A DNA stretch of 64,000 nt from Actinoplanes sp. TBRC 11911 (GCF_012933445.1 NZ_JABBNC010000018.1:104825-168824); one strand, 5' to 3'. Positions 35,613-44,827 are shown, counted from the stretch's first letter. A program made the numbers and translations. Notes: generated by a model not told the origin, from the sequence alone.

Positions 35613-36425
35613 AAAAGAATTCTCCCATTCGCACGCCTGTCCGCCAGTTATTGATCATGCCGAATCAAAAATATGCCGAATGGCTGAATTGCCTCGGCCA
35701 TTCAGCCGATGGCCCGACGTTGATGATCGCGGTTGCCAATGCAGACAACCCGCGTGTCGTCATCTCACGCGTTCTCTGTCTGCTGCACTTTCGGTCGAGG
35801 GCGAGATCTGACCGGGCCTCGCCAGCGGTCGGGAGCCGACTTCCGCCCAGGCTGCTGAAAGTGGCTTCGGCGGATCGGCCGGGCAGGCGACTGGTCAGGC
35901 AAAGATCGGCGGCCTTGCAGATCGACCGGGTGGGTGGCTGGTCGGGCAGGGGGTTGGGCTGCGTGGGGGATCGGTCGGGCGCCGCATAGCGGGGTCCGCA
36001 GGCGCTGCGAGTGTGAAGAGTCAGGCGGGTGACTGGTCAGGCAGGGGGTCGGTTGTCTGGCTGATCGGTTGGGGTGCCACACAGTGGGCGCGGCGAGTGT
36101 GAAGAGTCGGGCGGGTGACTACGGCGTGTGTGTGGCGGATCGGTCGGGTGCTCCCATAGCGGTCGGTCGACGCGGCGAGTGTGGAGAGCCGGGCCGGTGA
36201 CTGGTCAGGCAGCGGCCGCGTCGGGGACCGGCCGGACCGGCAACCACTCAGGCAGCGGGGATCGGCGCCCCGGTGGCGGACCGGCCGAACGGAACAAGAC
36301 GAAGTTCGGACGCGACGACATGGTCAAGCTGGTTGCCGCCTCGATCGAGGAAGGCCTCCAACGCGCCAGCCAGGGTGGGGAGGCGCGCCAAACAGTCATC
36401 AACCTGCCGGCGAGGCATAGCCAGG
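35613..36425. repeat. Gene-poor stretch with decayed 82-86-bp repeats
   Basis: No convincing gene. At 35682-35707 there is an 8-bp inverted repeat (GGCTGAAT/ATTCAGCC) in the probable promoter region of the minus-strand repeat protein. GCGAGTGTGAAGAG or a close variant recurs at 36007, 36093 and 36175, followed by GGGTGACTGGTCAGGCAG-like sequence, giving about three to four decayed units. At about 36285-36425 the plus strand has a short stretch with coding-like GC3 (KFGRDDMVKLVAASIEEGLQ) but no plausible start; it may be a gene remnant. Confidence 0.6.
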
Positions 36426-36845
36426 CTAGGAGCCCCCATCCCGCCGCGTCCAAGGCGCTGCACCGCGGCGCAGCCACGCGTGAACCCCCACCGCCGGGAC
36501 TACCCCTACGGCGTACCAAAGGAGGTCTTGGGGGTCGAAACTCACCCCTAACGCCAGCCGCGCCAGCATGCTGCGCGCCGACAGAGCAGCGGGGATGCCG
36601 GTCAGCTGAAAGCACTCGACACCCCAGCAGAAGACGAGGGCGGCTGCCGCTCCGACCAGCGGCGACGTGCGCGGGCGCAGGACGAAGACACCCGCGTACA
36701 CCATGGCGGCGTACAGGGCGGTTCCCGAATACTGCGACAAAGCACCCGAGCTGTCCACGACACGCTGCCCGTTCAAGTGACGTACGACCAGGGCCGTTGT
36801 CAGGAAGAGAAGAACCGCTGCCAGACCTGCCACGCGAATGCGCAT
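36426..36845 (-). CDS. DUF2809 small membrane protein
   Basis: 139 residues from ATG 36845, which overlaps the stop of dgt (ATGA). About four transmembrane helices: roughly 6-22, 42-55, 63-80 and 110-130. The signature GTALYAAMVYAGVFVLRP and WGVECFQLTGIPAALSARS...SFDPQDLLWYAVG fits DUF2809 proteins, a family related in layout to VanZ-like small membrane proteins. Function unknown; it is the last gene of the LURP-one-like/dgt operon. Confidence 0.85.
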   Translation of the reverse strand: MRIRVAGLAAVLLFLTTALVVRHLNGQRVVDSSGALSQYSGTALYAAMVYAGVFVLRPRTSPLVGAAAALVFCWGVECFQLTGIPAALSARSMLARLALGVSFDPQDLLWYAVGVVPAVGVHAWLRRGAAPWTRRDGGS

Positions 36846-38296
36846 CAAAGGACGAACGCGTCCGTCCACAGCTGCCGCGACCGGCCGGACAGCGCGTCCA
36901 TCAAGGCGATCGCCTGGTTATCGGTCAGGCCGGCCACGAAGTCCACCACCGCACGGCCGCGGGCCTGCTCGAGGTGGAACGGGGTGCCGTCGGGCAACTC
37001 GGCCTCGGCCAGCTCCACCAGGTCCTGCAGGCGGCGCGGGATGCGTTCGGACTCGTCGGGGTCGGTGAGCCAGGAGAGCAGGGCGTCCACCAAGGAAGCG
37101 AGCAGGCGTGCCTGGCCGCGCTGGTGCAGGGCCAGGTCGGGGCGGGCCAGGACGAAGCGGTTCTGGACGAACTTGAGGATCTGGACCTCGTGCCACTGGG
37201 CGGGGGCGAGGTGGACGTGGCCGGAGCGTACGGCCGGGGAGTCGGTCAGCTCGATCGACTCGACCAGGCGCTGGGTCCAGGTGGCGGAGAAGGCGGCCAC
37301 CCTTGACTCGGCCTCCAGCGAACCGTCGAAAGGCTGGGCCAGCAGGCCGTCCACCAGCTCGGCGCGGACCAGCTCGATCGCGGCGGTGAAGGCCTCGTCG
37401 TCGGCCATCCAGGCGTCCTTGCGGTGCAGCTGGCGGCGCAGCGACTCGATGGCGCCGCCGGAGCGGTTCAGGTCGGTGTCGCGGCCCCAGCGCTGCCACG
37501 CCATCAGCTCGGTGGCGACCGCGCCCTGCTGCAGGACGCCGACGCGGTGCACGTCCTCCAGGTCGTGGATGGCGTACGCGATGTCGTCGGCCGTGTCCAT
37601 CACGGACGCCTCGAGGGTCTGCTGCCAGTCGGCGACCCGGCCGGCGAACGGCTGCCGGGCGGCGCGCATGTCCTCGGCCTCGGTGGAGTAGGCGCCGAAC
37701 TTGGCCGAGCCGCTCTCCGGGTCGTCCGGCGGTGGGGCGGCGCCGCGCGGGGCCGGGTCCATGAAGCGGGGATCGCCGTGCCTGGTCCAGGGGTATTTGA
37801 GGATCGCGGCGCGTACGGCGTTGGTGAGGTTCAGGCCGATCGTGGCCTGGCCGCGGATCTCCGTGCTGGTGACGATGCGGTACGACTGGGCGTTGCCCTC
37901 GAAGCCGTCGCTCAGCCGGAGCCGCTGCCGGGCGAGACGGTCCAGGACGCGTTCGCCGAGGTGGCCGAACGGCGGGTGGCCGAGGTCGTGCGCCAGAGCG
38001 GCGGCCTCGACCACATCAGGGTCACAACCACCCAACTTATCCGATAAATCGGATTTGTCCGAAAAGCGCTCCGCAACAGCCCGCGCCACCTGCGCGACCT
38101 TCAAGCTGTGCGTCATCCGATTGTGCACCAGCAAACCGGCCCCACCCGGGCTGATCACCTGGGTGACGCCGGCCAGCCGCGCGAAGAACGGGGACGAGAC
38201 GATCCGGTCGCGGTCCACCCGGAACGGGCTGGCCGCCAGGTCGCCGGGCGCCACCAGAGAATCGCCGAAGAGGCGTTGCGCCCGCGGATCATCCAT
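36845..38296 (-). CDS. dgt: Deoxyguanosinetriphosphate triphosphohydrolase-like protein
   Basis: HD-domain dNTP triphosphohydrolase that controls dNTP pools and, in relatives, antiphage defence. 483 residues. Seen: RLAGVTQVISP, NRMTHSLKVAQVARAV (first His), the HD motif EAAALAHDLGHPPFGHLGE, GFEGNAQSYRIVT, and DTADDIAYAIHDLEDV. It is of the length typical for actinobacterial type-1 dgt proteins (about 420-500). It starts 10 bp after the stop of the LURP-one-like gene, and its own stop overlaps the DUF2809 start. Confidence 0.94.
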   Translation of the reverse strand: MDDPRAQRLFGDSLVAPGDLAASPFRVDRDRIVSSPFFARLAGVTQVISPGGAGLLVHNRMTHSLKVAQVARAVAERFSDKSDLSDKLGGCDPDVVEAAALAHDLGHPPFGHLGERVLDRLARQRLRLSDGFEGNAQSYRIVTSTEIRGQATIGLNLTNAVRAAILKYPWTRHGDPRFMDPAPRGAAPPPDDPESGSAKFGAYSTEAEDMRAARQPFAGRVADWQQTLEASVMDTADDIAYAIHDLEDVHRVGVLQQGAVATELMAWQRWGRDTDLNRSGGAIESLRRQLHRKDAWMADDEAFTAAIELVRAELVDGLLAQPFDGSLEAESRVAAFSATWTQRLVESIELTDSPAVRSGHVHLAPAQWHEVQILKFVQNRFVLARPDLALHQRGQARLLASLVDALLSWLTDPDESERIPRRLQDLVELAEAELPDGTPFHLEQARGRAVVDFVAGLTDNQAIALMDALSGRSRQLWTDAFVL

Positions 38297-38306
38297 CCCC
38301 GTCAGA

Positions 38307-38906
38307 CTACCGGGCCTGCAGGGCGTCCAGCGCCACGGCCATGGCCCCGACGAGCCGGCGGTCGACCTGCGGGTCGTGGATCGTCACCACGTACCGGTCG
38401 CGCAGGCCCCACTTCTTCACCACGCTGAACGCCGGACGGTCGCCGCCGATCACGAAGTCGAAGTGGTACGGCAGCCAGGACAGCGAGTCCACGAAGCGGC
38501 GCAGCACCGCCACCGTCATGTTGCGCTCGCGGCCCACCATCTCCGCGTACCCGGGCTGAATCAGGTGCCACGTGGACCGCAGCAGCGACTCCTTGAAGTT
38601 CTTGCGGAACTCGCCGATCCCCAGCCCGGAAGCGTCCACCACGTCGTAGGTGGCGCCCAGGTCGATCACCTGGCGGGCCTTGAAGCCGAGCACCGGCGTC
38701 TGCTTGGTGTCGTCCGTGTAGAGCGTCACCTGCTCCTTGAACGCCAGTCGCTTCTGCTGGGCGAAAGCGAGCAGTTCGGCCTCCGATCCGTCGGCGGCGA
38801 CGGCGTGAATCTCGTATTGGTTGACCATCAGGCGGATGCGCTGACGGACTATTAGTTGCTGCTGCGTCTGCAGGGTGTCGACGGTCACGGCCGGGGAGTG
38901 TGCCAT
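38307..38906 (-). CDS. LURP-one-related (tubby-like/YxjI) protein
   Basis: 199 residues from ATG 38906 (MAHSPAVTVDTLQTQQQLIVRQRIRLMVNQYEI). Twelve-stranded beta barrel expected, with TLYTDDTKQTPVLGFKARQ, FRKNFKESLLRSTWHL and RDRYVVTIHDPQVDRRLVGAMAVALDAL. The family is structurally close to phospholipid scramblases and tubby; function in bacteria is unknown. It is the first gene of an operon with dgt and DUF2809 and diverges from the MBL hydrolase gene. Confidence 0.82.
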   Translation of the reverse strand: MAHSPAVTVDTLQTQQQLIVRQRIRLMVNQYEIHAVAADGSEAELLAFAQQKRLAFKEQVTLYTDDTKQTPVLGFKARQVIDLGATYDVVDASGLGIGEFRKNFKESLLRSTWHLIQPGYAEMVGRERNMTVAVLRRFVDSLSWLPYHFDFVIGGDRPAFSVVKKWGLRDRYVVTIHDPQVDRRLVGAMAVALDALQAR

Positions 38907-38959
38907 AGATGAATGCTTTGTCGGTAGCGAGATCACTAGTGGGCCGTCAAACTGTCGGG

Positions 38960-40057
38960 ATGGCAAAGGGCAGACGATTAGCGATCTTGGCGGGCACGGC
39001 GGCACTGGCGTACTGGGTCGCGAAGGACATTCCGCGACAAATGGGTGCGAAAGCGAGCGGTGCCCGATTAGCCCGGATGGAATCCTCCCCGCAGTACGCC
39101 GACGGCCAGTTCCAGAACTCCGTTCCGTCCAGCGTCATGGCCCCGATGTCGCGCTCCGACATGTTCTCCGCGTTCCTGCGTGACCGCGAGCGGCGGCACC
39201 CCCGCCTGCCGATCCCGGTGGTCCACGAGGCTCCCGTACGCGACGCCGACGGCCTGCACGTCACCTGGCTCGGCCACTCCTCGGCGCTGGTCGAGATCGA
39301 GGGCCACCGTGTCCTGCTGGACCCGGTGTGGAGCGAGCGCTGCTCCCCGTCGAACCTGGTCGGCCCCAAGCGCATGCACGAGCCGCCGATGGCGCTGCGC
39401 GACCTGCCCCCGCTCGACGCCGTGGTGATCTCGCACGACCACTACGACCACCTGGACATGCCGACCATCCAGAACCTGGCCGACCTGCAGGGCGCCCCGT
39501 TCCTGGTCCCGCTGGGCGTCGGCGCGCACCTGGAGCGCTGGGGCGTGCCGGCCACCCGGATCATCGAGCTGGACTGGAACGAGACCCACAAGATCGCCGG
39601 GCTGGAGTTCGTCTCGACCGCCGCCCGGCACTTCTCCGGCCGCGGCTTCACCCGCAACGAGACGCTCTGGTCCAGCTGGGTGATCAACGGGCCGACCCGC
39701 AAGGTCTTCTACAGCGGCGACACCGGCTACTTCGCGGGCTTCGCCGAGGTCGGCGCCGAGCACGGCCCGTTCGACGTCACGCTGGTGCAGGTCGGGGCGT
39801 ACGCGGACGGCTGGCCGGACATCCACATGACGCCGGAGGACGGCGTGGCGGCCCACCTCGACGTGCGCGGCGGCCTGATGATCCCGGTGCATTGGGGCAC
39901 GTTCGTGCTGGCCATGCACGAGTGGCCGGAGCCCGCCGACCGTGCGTGGCAGGAGGCCAAGGCCCGCGGCGCGCGCCTGGCCGTGCCGCGCCCCGGCGAG
40001 CGCGTCGACGTCGACAACCCACCCGCGCCGGACGGCTGGTGGCAGCAGATCGCCTAG
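38960..40057 (+). CDS. MBL-fold metallohydrolase, NAPE-PLD-like
   Basis: 365 residues from ATG 38960 (MAKGRRLAILAGTAALAYWV); a start at 38909 would leave only 2 bp to the divergent gene. An N-terminal hydrophobic helix (about 6-22) anchors it. The metallo-beta-lactamase fold shows TWLGHSSALVEIEGHRVLLDPVW, the metal motif VISHDHYDHLD, ARHFSGRGF, FYSGDTGYF and MIPVHWGTF. This pattern resembles N-acyl-phosphatidylethanolamine phospholipase D and UlaG-like hydrolases. The stop TAG overlaps the convergent kinase's TAG at a CTAG palindrome (40054-40057). Confidence 0.88.
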   Translation: MAKGRRLAILAGTAALAYWVAKDIPRQMGAKASGARLARMESSPQYADGQFQNSVPSSVMAPMSRSDMFSAFLRDRERRHPRLPIPVVHEAPVRDADGLHVTWLGHSSALVEIEGHRVLLDPVWSERCSPSNLVGPKRMHEPPMALRDLPPLDAVVISHDHYDHLDMPTIQNLADLQGAPFLVPLGVGAHLERWGVPATRIIELDWNETHKIAGLEFVSTAARHFSGRGFTRNETLWSSWVINGPTRKVFYSGDTGYFAGFAEVGAEHGPFDVTLVQVGAYADGWPDIHMTPEDGVAAHLDVRGGLMIPVHWGTFVLAMHEWPEPADRAWQEAKARGARLAVPRPGERVDVDNPPAPDGWWQQIA

Positions 40058-40944
40058 CGCGGCACGCAGACGCGCACGGCGCCCGGAGCCACCGACGCCT
40101 CGAAGCTCTTCGTCTTGGTCCGGGCGCCGCCGTCCAGCTCGTACTCCATCTTCGACGCCAGCTTCACCGAAATCTTGCGGGCGCGCGTGGTGCGCACGAA
40201 CGGTGAACTGTCCGAGCGCCCGACCGCCATCGTGCCCAGCGCCCGCGCCCACTGCAGCGCACCCTGCGCGGTGGCGACGCCGACGTCCAGCCATCCGTCG
40301 TCCGGCCGGGCGTCGTCGAACGCCCGGATCCCCCCGGTGATCGTGCCGACGTTGCCGATGAGCACACAGCTCGCCTCGTCGTCGAACCATTTCGTGCCGT
40401 CGATGCGCACCGTCGCGGTCGGCGCCTCGCCGTTGACGTGCCGCAGACCCGTCCAGACGTACGCGAGCTTGCCCAGCCGATCCTTCATCTTCCGGTCGGC
40501 GTCGTTGATCATCGCGCCGTCGAAGCCGATGCCGGCCATCACCCCGAAGTACTCGCCGTCGAGCTTGCCCATGTCGATGCGCTTGCGCCGGCCGTGCATC
40601 GCGATGTCGACGGCCTGCTCCATGTCGGTCGGAATGCCCAGGTTGCCGGCCAGCAGGTTCCCGGTCCCGGCCGGCATGATCGCGACCGGGGTCTTGGCCT
40701 TCTCCCGCGCCACGACGTCGAGTGTGCGCTGCACCATGCCGTCGCCGCCCCAGACGACGAGCAGGTCCACATCGGCCTTGAGCGCAGCGTGGACCTGCTG
40801 GGGTGCCTTCTTGCTCTTCGGCACCTCAAACCACAACATTTCCCGTACGCCTGTGCTGGTGAGCCGGCGCCGGAGCTCGTCGAGTCCGCCACCCAGCGTC
40901 TTGCGGGAATGCGCGACCACGGCAATCGATCGGGGGGTGTCCAT
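40054..40944 (-). CDS. Diacylglycerol kinase-family lipid kinase
   Basis: 296 residues. DAGK catalytic domain (about 1-130) with LLVVWGGDGMVQRTLD and the substrate loop IMPAGTGNLLAGNLGI, then the C-terminal YegS-like beta domain with GVMAGIGFDGAMI and LIGNVGTITGGI. Members phosphorylate diacylglycerol or related lipids using ATP. It is encoded 34 bp after the GAF-domain gene on the same strand, so the two are probably co-transcribed. Substrate not assigned. Confidence 0.9.
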   Translation of the reverse strand: MDTPRSIAVVAHSRKTLGGGLDELRRRLTSTGVREMLWFEVPKSKKAPQQVHAALKADVDLLVVWGGDGMVQRTLDVVAREKAKTPVAIMPAGTGNLLAGNLGIPTDMEQAVDIAMHGRRKRIDMGKLDGEYFGVMAGIGFDGAMINDADRKMKDRLGKLAYVWTGLRHVNGEAPTATVRIDGTKWFDDEASCVLIGNVGTITGGIRAFDDARPDDGWLDVGVATAQGALQWARALGTMAVGRSDSSPFVRTTRARKISVKLASKMEYELDGGARTKTKSFEASVAPGAVRVCVPR

Positions 40945-40978
40945 GCCCAGGCAACTACCCGGATCGCGGTGTCGGTAA

Positions 40979-41545
40979 TCAGTTCACCGTTTCGCGCATG
41001 CGCTGCTCGGCGGCCGCGCTGCGGATCACCATGAGGCGCAGTTCGAGCTCGTCGGAGACCATCGACGCCAGGTGCTCCAGAGCCTGCAGCTGCCGGCGGG
41101 TGGCGTCGCGCGGCTTGTTGTCGATCACGTTGACGGTGCCGAGGCGGTACCCGTCGTGGGTGCGGATCGGCGCCGCGGCGTAGAAGCGCAGGCCCAGGTC
41201 ACCACGGACGAGAGGGTGCTCAAGCGTACGGGGATCGACCGCCGCGTTGTTGATCACGTACACGTCGTCCTGCGCGATGACCGACGCGCACAACCCCGGT
41301 TCCTTACCCACCTCCCGTACGCCGGCGAGCCCTTGACACGCGGCTAGCCACACGCGGTCCTGCTCGACCAGCGACACCGTCGCGATCGGAGTGTCGAAAA
41401 TCGCCCCCGCGACGTACGCGATCCGGTCGTACGCCTCCTCGACCGGCTGATCGACCAGCCGGTAGCGGCGCACCGCCTCGAGCCGCGCCAGCTCCTCTGG
41501 CCCGACGTTGTCCAGGTATTCGTAGGCATCGGACGACACCGTCAT
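40979..41545 (-). CDS. GAF-domain protein
   Basis: 188 residues, essentially one GAF domain: RLEAVRRYRLVDQPVEEAYDRIAYVAG, ATVSLVEQDRVWLAACQGL, ASVIAQDDVYVINNA and YAAAPIRTHDGYRLGTVNVID. No kinase, GGDEF or DNA-binding domain is attached. Such proteins bind small ligands or act as redox/cyclic-nucleotide sensors. It precedes the lipid kinase gene by 34 bp; a regulatory link is inference. Confidence 0.85.
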   Translation of the reverse strand: MTVSSDAYEYLDNVGPEELARLEAVRRYRLVDQPVEEAYDRIAYVAGAIFDTPIATVSLVEQDRVWLAACQGLAGVREVGKEPGLCASVIAQDDVYVINNAAVDPRTLEHPLVRGDLGLRFYAAAPIRTHDGYRLGTVNVIDNKPRDATRRQLQALEHLASMVSDELELRLMVIRSAAAEQRMRETVN

Positions 41546-41682
41546 GGCGAGCCCCTTCGCTATAGATCGCCGATGGTCACTGCGAGCCTAGGAACGCTTC
41601 AGCCCTCAATCAATGCTCCAGCCTGCCGATTTGCACTATCCCACCGATCGGGAACGCCGATGTCGCACAACCGGTGGGTCTT

Positions 41683-42870
41683 TCAGTGGTGACCTTCGCC
41701 GGTTTCCTCGGCCCAGACCCGCCAGTTGTCCAGCACGCCGTACAGCGACGGGGTCAGCCAGCCCGGCGCGGATCGGCGGAAGACGCCCGGGTCCATCCGG
41801 CCCGCGCCGCCGGGCAACGCGCCGACCAGGTGCGGCACCAATTCGCTCAGGTTGGCCCAATGCTCCAGGTCCGGTTCGGCGGGCCAGGCGCCGATCACCA
41901 CCCCCGCCGGTACGCCTCGCCGGGCCAGCGCCTCGAGCGTCAGCGCGGTGTGGTTGAGGGTGCCCTGGCCGGCGCGCGCCACCACGATGGTGCTCGCGCC
42001 CAGCGTCGTCGCCAGGTCGGCCACGGTCCAGGACTCGCCGGACGGGCGGACACCCATCGGGACCAGAAGCCCGCCGGTGCCCTCGACCAGGACCAGATCG
42101 TGCTTGGCCGCCTCGGCGCGGATCGCGTCGACCACTTCGTACAGTTCCAGCGGCTTCATCGAGGCCACCGTGGCGGCCGCGAGCGGGGCCACCCGCTCGG
42201 GGAAGGACGCCAGCGTGCGGGTGGTGTCCGGGGAGGCCAGGCGGCTGATCACCTCGATGTCGCCGGGGGTGCCGGTCTGGCCGGGCTTGATGACCGCGAC
42301 CCGGAGACCGGACGCCTGCGCGGCGGCCGCGATCGCCGCCGTGGTGACCGTCTTGCCGACCCCGGTGTCGGTGCCGGTGACCAGCACGATCCCGCGCCAC
42401 TCGGAGCTGTCGGGTGGCTGCGCCTTGGGCTGAGCGGCCGGCTGCCGGGCATCCCCTTCGTCTGCGGGGGCGGTGTCGTCATCGGCGGCTGTCGGGGCTG
42501 ACTCTTCGCCCGCGGCCGTCGGGCCCGGTTCGTCGTCGGCGGCCGTCTCGCCCGTCTCGCCCGGCTCGTCGTCGTCGGCGGCCTTCGGCGTTGGCCTTTC
42601 GCTGTCGCCCGCTGGGACTGACCTTCGGGCCGGCTGCGGGATCTCCGCCCCGGGGATCTCGAGCGCCGGCGCGTACAGCTCGGTCGGCTCGGCCAGGAAC
42701 TCCGGCGGCTCGTAGATCGCCGGCAGCGCCACCACGACCGGCACGATCGGCAGCAGCACTCGCGGACGCGGGCGCTGCGCGAACCCCTTCGCCTGCGTGA
42801 TCCACACGACGTTCGCCCCGGGCAGGCGCGTGGTCACGCCGGAGACGTCGGGGGAGGCCGCGGTGGTCAC
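41683..42870 (-). CDS. bioD: Dethiobiotin synthetase with a 158-residue N-terminal extension
   Basis: Last-but-one step of biotin synthesis: ATP-dependent carboxylation of 7,8-diaminopelargonate. The catalytic domain is residues about 159-395 (237 aa, the normal BioD length) with the P-loop GTDTGVGKTVTT, VAVIKPGQTG and VLVEGTGGLLVPMG. Before it lie a Pro/hydrophobic segment (about 15-82) and an acidic Asp/Glu/Ala/Pro linker (about 83-157). GC3 is as high there as in the catalytic part, so it appears translated. An internal GTG (42387) would give a normal BioD N-terminus, so both forms are possible. No other bio gene is nearby. Confidence 0.88.
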   Translation of the reverse strand: MTTAASPDVSGVTTRLPGANVVWITQAKGFAQRPRPRVLLPIVPVVVALPAIYEPPEFLAEPTELYAPALEIPGAEIPQPARRSVPAGDSERPTPKAADDDEPGETGETAADDEPGPTAAGEESAPTAADDDTAPADEGDARQPAAQPKAQPPDSSEWRGIVLVTGTDTGVGKTVTTAAIAAAAQASGLRVAVIKPGQTGTPGDIEVISRLASPDTTRTLASFPERVAPLAAATVASMKPLELYEVVDAIRAEAAKHDLVLVEGTGGLLVPMGVRPSGESWTVADLATTLGASTIVVARAGQGTLNHTALTLEALARRGVPAGVVIGAWPAEPDLEHWANLSELVPHLVGALPGGAGRMDPGVFRRSAPGWLTPSLYGVLDNWRVWAEETGEGHH

Positions 42871-42945
42871 GCTATGGGCTCCACGACCACGTCAACTTCG
42901 ATCACGAGTTAGGGAAACTATCACCTGTCGCGTGCCGGCCGTTGT

Positions 42946-42980
42946 GGTGGCGGTGGATCGCGGAAGGAACCACCGCCACC
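42946..42980 (-). terminator. Terminator-like hairpin after the ACT-GNAT gene
   Basis: GGTGGCGGTGG (42946-42956) pairs with CCACCGCCACC (42970-42980), 13-nt loop, 9 bp past the stop of the minus-strand gene ending at 42990. No U-run. Confidence 0.55.
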
Positions 42981-42989
42981 GCCCACCCG

Positions 42990-44039
42990 CTACTTGAAAG
43001 TTGCGGGAGCCTCGTCGTCGGCCGAGCGGTGCGGCCGCATCGGCAGCGTGAAGGTGAGCATCGAGCCGTCCCGGTCGATCTGGCCCGCGCCGAGCCGCCG
43101 CACGCTGCGCAGCATCGCCACGTTGTCCACGGCGATGTGCGCGATCAGCGCCGCGAACGGGCCGCGCTCGGCGTACGTCATCAGGCGCCGCAGCATCGCC
43201 GTGCCGATTCCGCGCCGCTGCCACTTGTCCTCGACCAGGATCGCGACCTCGCCCAGGTCGCCCTCGGCCAGCAGGTTCGCCATCGCGATGACCTCGTCAC
43301 CGGCGACCGCCACCAGCGTGCGGCCGGTGGCCGGGGTCAGCATGCGGGCCAGCCGGGCGTCGGCGGGACGGCCCCCGCCCAGGTAACGGAGGCGCAACGT
43401 GTCGGCCGAACTCCGCTCGTGCAACCGGCGTACGTCCTCGAGGTCCTCCGGGGTTGCCGGCCGCACCAGCACCTCGGCGCCGTCCGGCATCAGCAGCGTG
43501 GCCGTCTCGTCCTGCTGGGCCAGCAGCGAACCGGCGAGTTTCACCAGCGCCTGCGCCCGGGCGAACTCGGCCGGCGTGAAGGCCGGCCGCGGCCGGACCA
43601 CCTCGAACGAGCCGCCGGCCGGGTCGGCCAGCAGCATCCGGGCGTCCTCGAAGCCGGGCCGGTCGGGCGACGGGCGCCAGCGCACCTCGGCCGCGTCGAG
43701 CAGGTTGATCAGCACCTCGCCGAGCGTGTCCGGGTCGTGGACCAGACGCCCGGCCAGCGCGAGCGCCAGGGTTGGCTGGTCGGCCAGGCCCTGCGCCTGG
43801 GCGCGGCTGACGAACGCGTTCCGGCCGCGGCCCTTGGCGATCGCGGCCAGCAGGTCGTTCTCGGCCATCGAGTCCGGCGCGTCCACGAGGAAGTCGTCGA
43901 CGGCGCCGCCCTCGGTCGTGTGCACCTGCACGGCGAGAATGTTGACCGCCTTCAGCGCGAGGCTCGCGGTGAGGACGGACAGGTAGCCGGGCCGGTCGTC
44001 CACGGTCGCTCGGATGCGCCACAGCGCCATCTCCGGCAC
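42990..44039 (-). CDS. ACT-like domain fused to GNAT acetyltransferase
   Basis: 349 residues. The N-terminal about 75 residues read as an ACT-type regulatory fold (WRIRATVDDRPGYLSVLTAS and VNILAVQVHTTEGGAVDDFLV). A linker follows, and the C-terminal GNAT domain (about 200-335) has VLVRPATPEDLEDVRRLHER, VAILVEDKWQRRGIGTAMLR and IDRDGSMLTFTLP. This layout resembles protein lysine acetyltransferases with a regulatory domain, where a small molecule controls acetylation; the ligand is not known. The next gene upstream (44138-44827) is also an ACT protein, 98 bp away on the same strand. Confidence 0.87.
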   Translation of the reverse strand: MPEMALWRIRATVDDRPGYLSVLTASLALKAVNILAVQVHTTEGGAVDDFLVDAPDSMAENDLLAAIAKGRGRNAFVSRAQAQGLADQPTLALALAGRLVHDPDTLGEVLINLLDAAEVRWRPSPDRPGFEDARMLLADPAGGSFEVVRPRPAFTPAEFARAQALVKLAGSLLAQQDETATLLMPDGAEVLVRPATPEDLEDVRRLHERSSADTLRLRYLGGGRPADARLARMLTPATGRTLVAVAGDEVIAMANLLAEGDLGEVAILVEDKWQRRGIGTAMLRRLMTYAERGPFAALIAHIAVDNVAMLRSVRRLGAGQIDRDGSMLTFTLPMRPHRSADDEAPATFK

Positions 44040-44137
44040 CCCTCTCGGCGAGTCACGGAATCAATACCGAAACTCCAATAGTGCCGTGCGGCTGTTAAGC
44101 CAACGTTGCTTTGAACTGCGGTTTTACATGAGGAGGG

Positions 44138-44827
44138 TCACAGGTTGGCCGGTTCGCCGATGGTGTCCAGCCGTTCGCCCAGGATCACCGCGGCCGCTCG
44201 GACGAGTTGCGCGATCCGATCGACCTCGGTCACATGGAACGCGGCTGCCGGCAGGCCGTCCTCGTCGGCGCGCGCCACCACGAGCACCAGTCCACCGCGA
44301 CCGAACGGCACCATCGCGTACCGGGTGCCGTCCGGCCCGACGAGCGGCCGGGCCCGTAACGGGGTCACCTCGGGCAGCCGTAACGGGTTGGGACTGCGCC
44401 AGCTCGCGTACGCCACGACAGGTTCCGCGTCGCGCCGGGCCGCCCAATCCGGGGACACCACCGCGGCGGCCGACCAGTCCGCGGCGAGCAGCCCCGGAAC
44501 CGCGTCGACGAGCGTCGCGAGCCCGTCGGCCGGGTTCGCCGCCACCTGCGCGAGCAGTTCGGCGTCGCCACCCACCGAAACCGGGGTGCCGATCGCCTTC
44601 CAGACCCCGTCGACCTGGACGCCCGGGATCGCAGCGAGCCCGGCGAGCAGCCGCTCGACGCGGGACGCGCCCGGCCAGACGACGGTGAAGTCGTCCACCG
44701 CCCGGCCGCCGAGGCGTTCCAGCACCACGACCTGGACGATGTCGGCACCCGCGACGCCGAGCGTGCGCGCGACCTGGCCGAGGGCGCCAGGACGGTCCGG
44801 CAGAGTGACGCGAACCCGCAGCAACAT
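44138..44827 (-). CDS. ACT-domain protein
   Basis: 229 residues from ATG 44827, preceded by GGAGG (start chosen for this and because the family begins LLRVRVTLPDRPGALGQVARTL). The first about 75 residues are an ACT fold; the rest (about 85-225) has a GAF-like or degenerate binding fold with TRYAMVPFGRGGLVLVVARAD and may sense a ligand. Its N-terminal half resembles the ACT half of the neighbouring ACT-GNAT protein (DRPG, VDDF motifs in both), which suggests duplication and a shared regulatory circuit. Confidence 0.82.
   Translation of the reverse strand: MLLRVRVTLPDRPGALGQVARTLGVAGADIVQVVVLERLGGRAVDDFTVVWPGASRVERLLAGLAAIPGVQVDGVWKAIGTPVSVGGDAELLAQVAANPADGLATLVDAVPGLLAADWSAAAVVSPDWAARRDAEPVVAYASWRSPNPLRLPEVTPLRARPLVGPDGTRYAMVPFGRGGLVLVVARADEDGLPAAAFHVTEVDRIAQLVRAAAVILGERLDTIGEPANL

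Noticed and set aside
36128..37306. Plus-strand ORF of 392 codons
   Set aside because: Overlaps DUF2809 and dgt antisense; composition extreme. Only a small stretch near 36.3 kb looks coding-like.
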